This document shows, piece by piece, positions 39,924 through 47,385 of a stretch of 47,422 bases of DNA. The stretch's first letter is position 1, and each line of letters opens with the position of its first letter. The stretch spans positions 1-47,422 of the forward strand of contig JANYJY010000007.1 of NCBI GenBank assembly GCA_025358295.1, written 5' to 3'. Source of the DNA: Gammaproteobacteria bacterium (GTDB taxonomy: Bacteria; Pseudomonadota; Gammaproteobacteria; Steroidobacterales; Steroidobacteraceae). A program made the position numbers and the translations under genes. The notes beneath the pieces were generated by a model. That model did not search any database and was not told the DNA's origin. It was given only the letters and a program-made list of their open reading frames with translations.

Positions 39924-40562
39924 TCAATGGTCATGGGACAAGGCGAGCCGAATTCCCACCAATACAAATAGGCCGCCGACGCTGCGATTGAACCATCTCT
40001 TGAGTCTGCCGCCGGCCACGATCCGACGGCTGAGGCGCGCCGTCGACCAAGCGACGAATAGATTCCACAGCGTGCCATTGAAGTCGAAGATCACCCCGAG
40101 AAAGAGAAAGGCCAGTGGCTTCGACGGTGCGTCGGACAAGACAAATTGGGGTAGGAATGCCAGAAAGAACAATGCCACCTTGGGATTCAACACATTGGTA
40201 AGAAAGCCCTGCAAGAATATGTTCCGCGCGCTGATCGACCGGTTGCCGGAAGCCACCGCTGCTGCCGGAGCGGTGCTCTTCGATCGAATCAATGAAATGC
40301 CCACATACACAAGATAGGCGGCGCCGATGATTTTGACCGCGGTAAACGCCGTCGCGGAAGCAGCCAGAATGGCGGATAAGCCCAGCGCGGCCGCACAGAC
40401 ATGCATGAGAACCCCCGCGCCGATGCCGAGCGCTGCGACGGCACCCGCGCGCCAACCCTGAGCAGAACTTCGTCCGACGATATATAGCGTGTCGGGGCCC
40501 GGCGTGACATTCAACAGCAATCCAGAAAGAACGAACAACCAGAGATCATGAATGCCGGGCAC
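39924..40562 (-). CDS. LysE/RhtB family amino-acid or small-molecule exporter, copy 1
   Basis: A 212-residue exporter with about six membrane spans. Family marks are the start segment LLLNVTPGPDTLYIVGRSSA and the conserved FLTNVLNPKVALFFLAFLPQF. Substrates of the family include lysine, threonine, homoserine lactone and other amino compounds. The GTG at 40562 was chosen because a ribosome binding site (ACGGAGGGC) lies just before it; a TTG at 40583 is the alternative. It directly follows a GFA-family gene on the same strand (24 bases), the same arrangement as the second LysE copy at 44.3-44.9 kb. Confidence 0.85.
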   Translation of the reverse strand: MPGIHDLWLFVLSGLLLNVTPGPDTLYIVGRSSAQGWRAGAVAALGIGAGVLMHVCAAALGLSAILAASATAFTAVKIIGAAYLVYVGISLIRSKSTAPAAAVASGNRSISARNIFLQGFLTNVLNPKVALFFLAFLPQFVLSDAPSKPLAFLFLGVIFDFNGTLWNLFVAWSTARLSRRIVAGGRLKRWFNRSVGGLFVLVGIRLALSHDH

Positions 40563-40586
40563 CAGCCCTCCGTAACACGTCAATAC

Positions 40587-41093
40587 CTAGGGCCGACGTG
40601 GAGATTTCGCCAGCAGCGCGGCGCGCCGCTCCAGACTTTCCGCCGGCCAGCGTTCGGCAGCCTTGTAGTAGTGCGCCTCGGCAGGAACATCCACCGGCAG
40701 CGTCAGCCACGGCTGCTTCGTCGAGGTAAAAATGTGAATATCGGGAGGCATGCGATCGGGCTCATCCAATGATCCGACACGCACGAAGCGCACGGCATCG
40801 CCGGCTCCGGCATAATTGCTCCATAAGGCGACCTCGCACGTCGGACATCGCGAAATTCGCTGGCCCTTGCCGCTGTTCGACGGCGTGTCGATGACGACAA
40901 CGTCGCCCTGCAGAATCTGCACACGATCCGCCTCGATCATCGCGTTCAAGGCAAAAGCGGAGCCCGTCTCGCGCTGGCACCATCGGCAATGGCAGCAGTG
41001 GACGTACAGGGGCTTGCTGAGCATCCGATAGCGCACCTGTCGGCAGGTGCAGCCGCCGTCGAAATGGGAGTTGGGTGCGGGTGCTTCGCTCAT
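40587..41093 (-). CDS. GFA family zinc protein, copy 2
   Basis: A 168-residue GFA-fold protein. Cysteine pairs: GGCTCRQVRYRM, HCCHCRWCQRETGSAF and SRCPTCEVALWSNY. The C-terminal QPWLTLPVDVPAEAHYYKAA is longer than in the other copies. It is second in a three-gene strand group GFA3 - GFA2 - LysE1, with 64 bases to the upstream GFA and 24 to the exporter, likely an operon. Function is unproven; handling of thiol adducts or small aldehydes is the usual suggestion. Confidence 0.85.
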   Translation of the reverse strand: MSEAPAPNSHFDGGCTCRQVRYRMLSKPLYVHCCHCRWCQRETGSAFALNAMIEADRVQILQGDVVVIDTPSNSGKGQRISRCPTCEVALWSNYAGAGDAVRFVRVGSLDEPDRMPPDIHIFTSTKQPWLTLPVDVPAEAHYYKAAERWPAESLERRAALLAKSPRRP

Positions 41094-41157
41094 TGCGTAA
41101 GCCTATGCGCCATGAATTCGATCTCGAACTGCGATCTCGAATCGATCAGTTGCCAGG

Positions 41158-41556
41158 TCATTGAGTACTCCTCGGATACTGCGATCGCGTTTGATTCGCG
41201 GATTGCCAGGACACTCTGTGCTCAAGCCACACCTCCAACGTCGGTGGGAACAGATTCGGGTTATCCATCGACGCCGTGGTGATGTCGATAGTGCTGGGAC
41301 TGTCCATGCTCTCGTAGGAGAGCTGGGTGCCGCAGGTGCCGCAGAACCGGCGAACAACTCCTTGAGAGGATCGGTAACTGAGCGGACTGCCGGACAGCAT
41401 TTCGACTTGCCCACGGTCGAAGGTCAGCCACGCGACCGTGGGGGCGGCGCTCGCCCGGCGGCACGTTGCGCAGTGACAAATGCTCGAATAAATCGGCTCT
41501 CCGGCGATGCGAAACCGAATCCCCGAGCAGAGGCAGCCGCCTTCGATGAATTGCAT
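41158..41556 (-). CDS. GFA family zinc protein, copy 3
   Basis: A 132-residue protein with the complete GFA cysteine set: GGCLCSGIRFRI, SICHCATCRRASAAP and RFCGTCGTQLSYES. The ATG at 41556 starts at MQFIEGGCLC, typical of the family; the longer frame upstream would run into the promoter region of the divergent monooxygenase and is rejected. It leads the GFA3 - GFA2 - LysE1 group and is divergent from the FAD monooxygenase, with about 150 bases between start codons that could hold a shared control region. Confidence 0.85.
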   Translation of the reverse strand: MQFIEGGCLCSGIRFRIAGEPIYSSICHCATCRRASAAPTVAWLTFDRGQVEMLSGSPLSYRSSQGVVRRFCGTCGTQLSYESMDSPSTIDITTASMDNPNLFPPTLEVWLEHRVSWQSANQTRSQYPRSTQ

Positions 41557-41704
41557 GCTTTCCCGCCCGTTGCGACGCTGGGGACCGCGTACTTGAATGT
41601 CCCTAATCTTATCAAGACGCGCGGCCGGCGAATACGGCTGGAGGCTGCGGGATCTCACGGCATGCGGCCTTTGGCACGCCAAGGCGCGGGCGTATATTAG
41701 AGGC

Positions 41705-42928
41705 ATGCCCACACCAATTCGGGTCCAGTGCTGCATCGCCGGTGGCGGCCCCGCCGGCATGATGCTCGGCTACTTACTGGGACGGGCGGGAGTCAGTACA
41801 GTCGTGTTGGAAAAGCACGCCGACTTCCTACGCGATTTTCGTGGCGACACCGTCCACCCCTCGACTCTGATGGTCATGCAGGAGCTGGGGCTCATCGATG
41901 ATTTTCTAAAGCTCCCGCATACCAAGATTGCTGTGTTTGCCGCCGAAATCGGTGGAATCCGCGTAAAGATCGCCGACTTCTCGCATATTTCGGCGCCCTG
42001 CAAATTCATCGCGTTGATGCCGCAATGGGATTTCCTGCAATTCCTGGCGGACAAAGGCCGGCGCTTTCCCGCACTGCAGGTCATGATGTCGGCACAGGTA
42101 ACCCAGCTCATTGAGGAAGCCGGCCGCGTGGTAGGAGTCGCGGCAACGACTCGTGACGGGCCTCTCGAAGTGAGAGCGGACCTAGTGATCGGCTGCGACG
42201 GACGCAACTCGACGGTGCGTGCGGCGTCGGATCTGGTGGTCGAAGACATGGGTTCGCCGATCGATGTGCTTTGGTTTCGCCTTTCAAAAAGGGCCGGCGA
42301 TCCGTCCCAGGTGTTGGGGCGACTCGGTGTCGACAAGATGATAGTTACCATCGATCGCACCGACTATTGGCAGTGCGCGTATGTGATCGGCAAGGGGGGG
42401 ATCGGGCGCATCCACGCCGCCGGATTGGACGCATTCAAGGCCGCTGTCGCGGAGGGGGCGCGCTTCTTATCCGACCGAGTGGACGAATTGAAGTCCTTCG
42501 ACGACATCAAGCTCTTGAGCGTCACCGTGGACCGTCTGACAAATTGGTGCAGGCCAGGATTGCTGTGCATCGGCGATGCGGCCCATGCCATGTCGCCGGT
42601 GGGCGGCGTGGGGATCAATTTGGCGATACAAGACGCGGTTGCCACTGCGAATCTGCTCGCCGCCAAGCTAAAGGCCCGAACCTTGAGCGACAGGGACGTG
42701 GACTCCGTGCAGCAACGCCGGCTATTTCCCGTCAAGGTTATTCAGGCGTTGCAGGTCGCAATTCATAATCGCGTATTGAAGCCCGCGGTGTCCGGTGGCG
42801 GACGGCCGCGGACCGTGCCATGGCCGCTCAAGATATTAAATTCCAGTGCGTGGCTGCGGCGCTGGCCGGCTCAGGTGTTAGGGCTAGGGGTGCGGCCCGA
42901 ACACGTCCATTCGCCCGACAACCCCTGA
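41705..42928 (+). CDS. FAD-dependent aromatic-ring-hydroxylase-like monooxygenase
   Basis: A 407-residue flavoprotein of the PHBH/UbiH-like group A monooxygenases. It has the dinucleotide motif CIAGGGPAGMMLGYLLGRAG with VVLEKH, the GD segment DLVIGCDGRNSTVRAASDL, and the second FAD motif LLCIGDAAHAMSPVGGVGIN. HADFLRDFRGDTVHPSTL includes the FRGDTVHPST pattern seen in many such enzymes. It would use NAD(P)H and oxygen to hydroxylate an unknown aromatic or similar substrate. The ATG at 41705 starts directly before the motif; an upstream frame is not supported. Divergent from the GFA-LysE group. Confidence 0.88.
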   Translation: MPTPIRVQCCIAGGGPAGMMLGYLLGRAGVSTVVLEKHADFLRDFRGDTVHPSTLMVMQELGLIDDFLKLPHTKIAVFAAEIGGIRVKIADFSHISAPCKFIALMPQWDFLQFLADKGRRFPALQVMMSAQVTQLIEEAGRVVGVAATTRDGPLEVRADLVIGCDGRNSTVRAASDLVVEDMGSPIDVLWFRLSKRAGDPSQVLGRLGVDKMIVTIDRTDYWQCAYVIGKGGIGRIHAAGLDAFKAAVAEGARFLSDRVDELKSFDDIKLLSVTVDRLTNWCRPGLLCIGDAAHAMSPVGGVGINLAIQDAVATANLLAAKLKARTLSDRDVDSVQQRRLFPVKVIQALQVAIHNRVLKPAVSGGGRPRTVPWPLKILNSSAWLRRWPAQVLGLGVRPEHVHSPDNP

Positions 42929-42934
42929 CGGGAA

Positions 42935-43468
42935 TCACGCTGCCGCGGCAGTGCGGCGCCGAGCATCGACATACCAGAGACCCCCCGAGAATCCGTACCA
43001 CCATAGTACGGCAAGCCACCACGAGCCCAGATAATGAGGGTGCCTGAGACTCAGCGTGAGCAACCCGAGATACACAGACAAGGCACAGCCGACGGAGATG
43101 GCGGCTAGCTCTCGCAGGCTCAGCGCACGCATACCGAATAGGCGAATGAGCGCTCCGTAACTGAGCGCGCCCGCCGCAGCCATCAGACCAAGCACGGAGT
43201 AGAGTCCAAGGATTCCGGGAAACACTGACGACAGACGTGTTCCCAGGATACCCAGATGAAGAATCATGGCACTCAGCGCCGCGGCCGTTGCGACGAACAG
43301 GCAGTTCATGCCGGGCCGGTGCACCCCTAGAGTCAACGCCAGCGCAATCGCATGCAGCGCGCCGTAAAGCGCGAATGAGGCGGCGAGAGTCACGGCAGAC
43401 TGCCGCTGGGAAATCAGACCCACCCAGACAGAGAAAAACGTTAACAGCAGGAAATGCCGGCGCAACAA
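42935..43468 (-). CDS. Integral membrane protein of unknown function
   Basis: A 177-residue protein with about five membrane spans, e.g. HFLLLTFFSVWVGLIS, LFVATAAALSAMILHLGIL and LGSWWLAVLWWYGFSGGLWY. It ends in an arginine-rich tail. No motif or family was recognised. It converges with the monooxygenase gene and shares strand with the DUF962 gene upstream (13 bases apart), so it may be the last gene of a small operon with it. Confidence 0.6.
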   Translation of the reverse strand: MLRRHFLLLTFFSVWVGLISQRQSAVTLAASFALYGALHAIALALTLGVHRPGMNCLFVATAAALSAMILHLGILGTRLSSVFPGILGLYSVLGLMAAAGALSYGALIRLFGMRALSLRELAAISVGCALSVYLGLLTLSLRHPHYLGSWWLAVLWWYGFSGGLWYVDARRRTAAAA

Positions 43469-43481
43469 ATACGGCCCGGCG

Positions 43482-43793
43482 CTATAGCCGAATTTTTCCG
43501 GTCAACAAATCCCACCATAGGCGCCAGTCGCCCCTCAGGCTGAGCCAGGGGTATTTAAACGTAGCCGGCCTATTGTGCTCAAAGAAAAAATGACCGATCC
43601 ATGCAAAGGCATAACCTTGGACCAAGGCCAGAGCAATGAGCCACCAGCGCTGAGTGACCATCGCGACAATGAGCAGCGCGACGGCAATACTCGTGCCGAT
43701 GAAGTGCAACCGCCGGCAGGTTCGATTCGCGTGCTCCTCCAGATAAAAGGGATAGAAATCGCTGAAGCTGCGAAAAGAATTCTGGTCGTTCAT
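43482..43793 (-). CDS. DUF962/Mpo1-like membrane protein
   Basis: A 103-residue protein of the DUF962 family, whose yeast member Mpo1 is an iron-dependent dioxygenase in fatty-acid alpha-oxidation. The start SDFYPFYLEEHANRTCRRLH and the end WIGHFFFEHNRPATFKYPW contain the conserved histidines; two membrane segments lie between (IAVALLIVAMV, WWLIALALVQGYAFAW). The ATG overlaps the stop of the upstream lipoprotein gene (ATGA), so they are coupled. Substrate in bacteria is unknown. Confidence 0.83.
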   Translation of the reverse strand: MNDQNSFRSFSDFYPFYLEEHANRTCRRLHFIGTSIAVALLIVAMVTQRWWLIALALVQGYAFAWIGHFFFEHNRPATFKYPWLSLRGDWRLWWDLLTGKIRL

Positions 43794-44167
43794 GACGGCC
43801 CGGTGATAAATTTCACCTTGCGACCGCCGATGAACCGGTAACCCGCTTCCTTAAGAGCGGCCCCCACCCGCGCCATCTCCGGCTCGTAGACAACAGGAAT
43901 GGTCCGAACATCATAAATCGCACCGCTCTTCAGCCTAAGCTCATCGCGCAGAAAAGGAATCAGCTCACCGCACGGAATAGTACTGCCTTGGGCCTCCGTG
44001 GATAGCGCCACACCACAGGCATGGTGCTGCCCGTCAAAGGTAATAGTCACGTCCGGCTTCTCTGCGATTCGCGGCGGCGTCGCTGACCCGCAACCGCCGA
44101 GCAACACCAGCATCGTGCCCGCCACAAATGAGGCCTGCCAGCGCTCGGGTGACTTTATCCGCATCAT
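43790..44167 (-). CDS. Hypothetical lipoprotein
   Basis: A 125-residue lipoprotein. The signal ends VAGTMLVLLGGC. The mature part has a weak resemblance to the periplasmic ExbD/TolR fold (DVTITFDGQHHACGVALS, then IRTIP-like strand and ALKEAGYRFIGGRKVKF), and contains two further cysteines (HACG, IPCG) that might form a disulfide. The ATG at 44167 is preceded by GGAGGAGAAAC at a suitable distance. No family was firmly recognised. It overlaps the DUF962 gene downstream. Confidence 0.6.
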   Translation of the reverse strand: MMRIKSPERWQASFVAGTMLVLLGGCGSATPPRIAEKPDVTITFDGQHHACGVALSTEAQGSTIPCGELIPFLRDELRLKSGAIYDVRTIPVVYEPEMARVGAALKEAGYRFIGGRKVKFITGPS

Positions 44168-44239
44168 CAAGTTTCTCCTCCAGCCTATAAAGACGAGCCG
44201 TTCAGCGCACTTGCACTTTGGCCGATAGTCCGTCGGATA

Positions 44240-44355
44240 TCATTCAAACCCTATCTCAATCTCGTAGCCGTGAGGATCACGAACGACGGCATAGGCAGGC
44301 TTGGGCCGAATTCGCCCCGGTGGCGCGACTCCTCTTAACTCAATGCCACGTAGCT
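44240..44355 (-). pseudogene. C-terminal remnant of a VOC/glyoxalase-family gene
   Basis: The frame reading LRGIELRGVAPPGRIRPK then AYAVVRDPHGYEIEIGFE and a stop at 44240 is the typical last strand pair of a VOC-superfamily protein, with the metal-site glutamate in YEIEI. The rest of the gene is missing; at about 44355 it runs into the 3' end of the LysE gene, which uses a different frame and overlaps the remnant by some 20 bases. This marks a deletion or insertion junction. Confidence 0.65.
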
Positions 44356-44949
44356 TCCCAGTCCAATCAATGCCGCACCTGAGGCCTGACGTTGCCGTCG
44401 CCGCCATATTACTGACGAACTGAGCCGCCGCTCCAAGGAGCCGGCCGCCAAAACAACGGCGATGTCCGCCATCGTGTTGAGGGTTACCGATATCGCGCCC
44501 AGCACTAGAAATTGCGGCATCAAGGGTGAACCATGATTGACGAATTGGGGAATGAAAGCCAAAAAGAATAGTGCCGTCTTTGGATTTAATATCTCAGTCA
44601 GCATTCCCTGCCAGAGGGGACTACCGGCGTCTCGCTCGATGGTCGCCGGCGGCGACACCATGTCCCGCGCCAACAGCGTTCTGATTCCTAGATATAGCAA
44701 GTAAGCCGCACCCAGGTATTTCACCGCGAGGAAGGCGGAAGCGGATCGGGCAATGATGGCCGAGAGCCCCAATCCTGCGGCTACGACATGCACCATCCCG
44801 CCCGCTGCCGTGCCGAATGAAGAAGCGAGGCCGGCCGCTCGGCCGCCCTTGAGACTGCGGGCCAGGACATAAATCAGGCCCGGACCCGGAGAAATGGCCA
44901 GCACTACGGCGGCGGATAGAAAAATCAGAAAATGCGCACGATCCATCAT
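44335..44949 (-). CDS. LysE/RhtB family exporter, copy 2
   Basis: A 204-residue exporter with six predicted spans. It has FLSAAVVLAISPGPGLIYVLA at the start and LTEILNPKTALFFLAFIPQF in the middle, the two conserved LysE segments. It differs clearly from copy 1, so this is not a recent duplication. Its start (ATGATG at 44949-44944) follows the stop of a GFA-family gene by 32 bases, repeating the GFA-then-LysE order of the other locus. Its 3' end overlaps the VOC remnant, which suggests the module joined this place by rearrangement. Confidence 0.85.
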   Translation of the reverse strand: MMDRAHFLIFLSAAVVLAISPGPGLIYVLARSLKGGRAAGLASSFGTAAGGMVHVVAAGLGLSAIIARSASAFLAVKYLGAAYLLYLGIRTLLARDMVSPPATIERDAGSPLWQGMLTEILNPKTALFFLAFIPQFVNHGSPLMPQFLVLGAISVTLNTMADIAVVLAAGSLERRLSSSVIWRRRQRQASGAALIGLGSYVALS

Positions 44950-44981
44950 GAAGTCACCAGTCCTATTGCGATTTGTGGCTC

Positions 44982-45386
44982 TCAGTCGGGGTCTTTCTCG
45001 AATGCCTCCGTCCCCGGCGGCAATAGAACCCATGGGTGCCGGCGACTATCGTAAACAGATACCTGGGGTGCCGGAAAATTGGAGTCAGCAAAGGCGCCGA
45101 CAGCGACGCTCACTGATTGATCCTGGCCTTCTTCGGTGTGATAAACGGTAGTGCCACAGACGGGACAAAATCTAAAGGTGAATTTCGCGCCTTGGGCCCC
45201 GACGCGAACGTACTTCGTTGAGGTGCCGACGACTTGGAACGGGGCAGCGTAGCTGGCCAATGCGGCGAACGCACTGCCCGTCCTTCTCTGACAGGCAAAG
45301 CAGTGGCAAATGCCGACACCGCGAGGCTCGCCTTGTACTTGAATACTCAGTTGTCCGCAGGAACAAGATGCAGTGCGCCCAGCCAT
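44982..45386 (-). CDS. GFA family zinc protein, copy 4
   Basis: A 134-residue GFA-fold protein. Cysteine pairs: ASCSCGQLSIQV, GICHCFACQRRTGSAF and FRFCPVCGTTVYHTEE. Its CQRRTGSAFA and RHPWVLLPPG are closest to copy 2 (CQRETGSAFA, KQPWLTLP), which is also the copy next to a LysE gene. The ATG at 45386 is a standard family start. It is 32 bases upstream of LysE copy 2 and directly behind the VOC gene on the same strand. Confidence 0.85.
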   Translation of the reverse strand: MAGRTASCSCGQLSIQVQGEPRGVGICHCFACQRRTGSAFAALASYAAPFQVVGTSTKYVRVGAQGAKFTFRFCPVCGTTVYHTEEGQDQSVSVAVGAFADSNFPAPQVSVYDSRRHPWVLLPPGTEAFEKDPD

Positions 45387-45427
45387 GGATTACCTCGTCG
45401 GGTGGTTCTCTATACATCCACATCGTT

Positions 45428-46114
45428 CTATGGCAGGGAGAACGACTCGCGCGTCCGCTCCAACCGTCGGTTAGGTGCGCCGATAGTACGCACACCGTTG
45501 GGTGTGTTGATGTGCGCCACCAGGTAAGGGCCTTCAGAAGATGAAAGCGGCAATACCTGAACGGCCTGCTCGAGACCAAGTATGCCGAACAGAGCGCAAA
45601 CGCGCATCTCTTCCGGATGAAACGCCTCCAATCGCAACAATGAACACCCAGTGCTTCTCATTTTCAACGCAGGATGCTCAGCGGCCTGCCACTCAATGAG
45701 CGCTGGGGCAACGCCCCCAAGAGGTCGACTGCCATCGGCCGGGACAGTAATGCGCCATTGCAATGAGCCCCGTGTCATGACTTCAACGTCACCTAGGGAT
45801 TCTGAGATTCCAGCGCATGTCGCCTGTATGTTGTCCGTACGAACCACCCAGGCTGCCAGACGGGGCTCCGACTCTGGGTTTTGTTCGTCCAGCGAAAACC
45901 AGCGTGGCCGTTGCGGTTTGGCAGCATTCGGGTTTGCAGCGATGACTTCGAGGTACAAGGAATCGCCAAGCCGAAGCAATAAGTTGTGTGTGCCCATGTG
46001 CGGATGCTCGCCGCCGGCTTGCAGCTCCACGCCAAGCGATTGAAAGACCAATTCGGCACCGCGCTCCAGGGTTGGCGCAGTGACAACGAGATGATCGATT
46101 TGGCAATGAAACAC
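45428..46114 (-). CDS. VOC (glyoxalase-like) domain protein in a cassette-like setting
   Basis: A 228-residue protein. CQIDHLVVTAPTLERGAELV and THNLLLRLGDSLYLEVIAAN form the first VOC repeat of the Glyoxalase_3-like type; function is unknown. The GTG at 46114 is preferred over the far upstream codon because homology starts at FHCQIDHL and because GTTAGGTGCCCCA directly before it provides a binding site (AGGTG). The last residues, APNRRLERTRESFSLP, look like translated integron recombination-site DNA. Both ends of the gene coincide with attC-like half sites described separately. Confidence 0.78.
   Translation of the reverse strand: MFHCQIDHLVVTAPTLERGAELVFQSLGVELQAGGEHPHMGTHNLLLRLGDSLYLEVIAANPNAAKPQRPRWFSLDEQNPESEPRLAAWVVRTDNIQATCAGISESLGDVEVMTRGSLQWRITVPADGSRPLGGVAPALIEWQAAEHPALKMRSTGCSLLRLEAFHPEEMRVCALFGILGLEQAVQVLPLSSSEGPYLVAHINTPNGVRTIGAPNRRLERTRESFSLP
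45454..45481. repeat. attC-like half site at the 3' end of the VOC gene
   Basis: On the plus strand CCGCTC, then CAACCGTCG, then GTTAGGTGCG. The GTTAGGT segment fits the integron core GTTRRRY and CCGCTC the inner arm. It is the inverted partner of 46119-46144: the outer GTTAGGTGC and inner CCGCTC are identical. On the coding strand it reads ACCTAAC (RYYYAAC), placed as expected behind a cassette gene. Confidence 0.5.
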
Positions 46115-46118
46115 TGGG

Positions 46119-46144
46119 GCACCTAACGATGAACTTGAGCGGCG
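46119..46144. repeat. attC-like half site at the 5' end of the VOC gene
   Basis: On the minus strand it reads GCCGCTCAAG, TTCAT, CGTTAGGTGC: an inner arm, a 5-base spacer and a core GTTAGGT (GTTRRRY), ending 5 bases before the GTG start. This is the geometry at which a cassette gene begins after an upstream attC. The other half of this attC was not found in the next 100 bases, so it is incomplete or eroded. Confidence 0.5.
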
Positions 46145-46231
46145 CACGGCAACACGGCCGATGAGTGACAGCTAATCCGCGACTCTGCGCCAGCCGACAG
46201 CCAGCCCATTATCAAGCGGTCGCGGCGACGG

Positions 46232-46702
46232 TCACAAAGTCGGCTTCCACACAGCGAGCACCACAGCAATCACGCCCCCTGCTCGCATTAGCAAGACGTA
46301 TCGCTCGACGCGGTCCATTATTTCACGTGTCTCGGCAATACTCGCCGGGCTATTGCTATTGACAGCTGCAATGGATTTGTAGAGCTTGACGAATAGCGGG
46401 GCTAAAAGAATCATCCCCACAATGATTACCGCCATGATGCCTTGTTTTACTCCCAACCAGAAAACTGAAAAGAAACCCCAACCAAGCGCCATCGCCATGG
46501 CTACGCCAGCGACGGCGGTTATAAGCGTGGCAATCGCGACGATGCCGGCGTAACGGCCATATATGCGAAGGAGTGGAATTTCTTCTGCCGACCCGCGACC
46601 CTTACGTATCTCTCGCGTCAGCAGCAATTCGTAAAACCCAAATCCGAGCCAAACGATCACGGCGAGAATGTGGATTGATAGCAACGTGTTACGCAGAATC
46701 AC
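46232..46702 (-). CDS. DUF2269/CopD-like integral membrane protein
   Basis: A 156-residue protein with four membrane spans: ILRNTLLSIHILAVIVWLGFG, YAGIVAIATLITAVAGVAMA, IMAVIIVGMILLAPLFV and LMRAGGVIAVVLAVW. SIHILAVIVWLGFGFYE with a histidine in the first span resembles the DUF2269 or CopD-like families of small four-helix proteins; role unknown. The ATG at 46702 gives the first span directly. It lies immediately upstream of the VOC gene on the same strand, separated by the 5' attC-like site. Confidence 0.65.
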   Translation of the reverse strand: MILRNTLLSIHILAVIVWLGFGFYELLLTREIRKGRGSAEEIPLLRIYGRYAGIVAIATLITAVAGVAMAMALGWGFFSVFWLGVKQGIMAVIIVGMILLAPLFVKLYKSIAAVNSNSPASIAETREIMDRVERYVLLMRAGGVIAVVLAVWKPTL

Positions 46703-46968
46703 CGGGGCCTCCCACTATTCCTCAAACGATTTGACTAAATTCATTCAGAACGCCGCGTAGTCACTATGAGCGCATCCGGCGAGTCGCGGAAATTGCTGGC
46801 CAGCACGACAAGTCTGATACTTGCGACACCAAGCTATTGCAAGTTATCGACATGTGAATCCCTCTATGGCCATTCGAAGTTGCTCCGCGCGGTTTAAGCG
46901 GTAACTCGGCGCAGGCTTACCAGTTACGGTTAAGTGACAAATTTGGATCATTCAGGCAAACGAGACTC
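46703..46968. other. Intergenic region with an imperfect inverted repeat
   Basis: No gene is seen in these 266 bases. TTAAGCGGTAACT (46894-46906) and AGTTACGGTTAA (46922-46933) form an imperfect inverted repeat with a perfect 6-bp core (GTAACT/AGTTAC). It may be the cupin-gene terminator, an operator for the DUF2269-like gene, or another eroded recombination site. Confidence 0.4.
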
Positions 46969-47385
46969 TCAGTGCAAGAGATCGAGAAAAGGGGTGTCCG
47001 GGGTACTCGTATAGAAGATCACTAGACGTAGTGCCTCGGTGGTGCTGCGGTTATACCCAGTCATCTTGACGTTCGGCGGCTCGATGAACGCTTCACCTGC
47101 CTTCACGACGACTGGCGGACGGTTTTCCAGCTCAAGAGTAAACGCACCCTCCAGTATGTACACGGTCACAGGGAACCTGTGAGTGTGGTACACCGTCCTG
47201 GCCCCTGGCGGAAAATCGGCCGTAAAGACTCGAACTTCCTGGCGGTCGCCGGACGGCATGCCCACGACTGTTTCACTCATTACAAGGTTGGGTCTCGCCG
47301 TGCCTTCTGCCTGCGCGTGGGTGAGCCAAGGTGTGAGAGCGAAAATGACGGCGGTGTGGAAGATGCCGGATGCGTGTAGATTCAT
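46969..47385 (-). CDS. Exported cupin-domain protein
   Basis: A 138-residue periplasmic protein. Residues 1-26 form a signal peptide (HTAVIFALTPWLTHAQA). A single cupin follows: RTVYHTHRFPVTVYILEGAF (first motif, His pair and Glu) and AGEAFIEPPNVKMTGYNRS (second motif, where the usual metal histidine is replaced by asparagine). Such small cupins bind a metal or small ligand; no substrate is known. The ATG at 47385 gives the signal directly. It is the last gene before the window edge, so its upstream context is unseen. Confidence 0.8.
   Translation of the reverse strand: MNLHASGIFHTAVIFALTPWLTHAQAEGTARPNLVMSETVVGMPSGDRQEVRVFTADFPPGARTVYHTHRFPVTVYILEGAFTLELENRPPVVVKAGEAFIEPPNVKMTGYNRSTTEALRLVIFYTSTPDTPFLDLLH

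Noticed and set aside
45395-45453. Complete attC downstream of the VOC gene
   Set aside because: The second half (arm plus core) is missing; the inverted CGTTCT/AGAACG found there does not match attC geometry.
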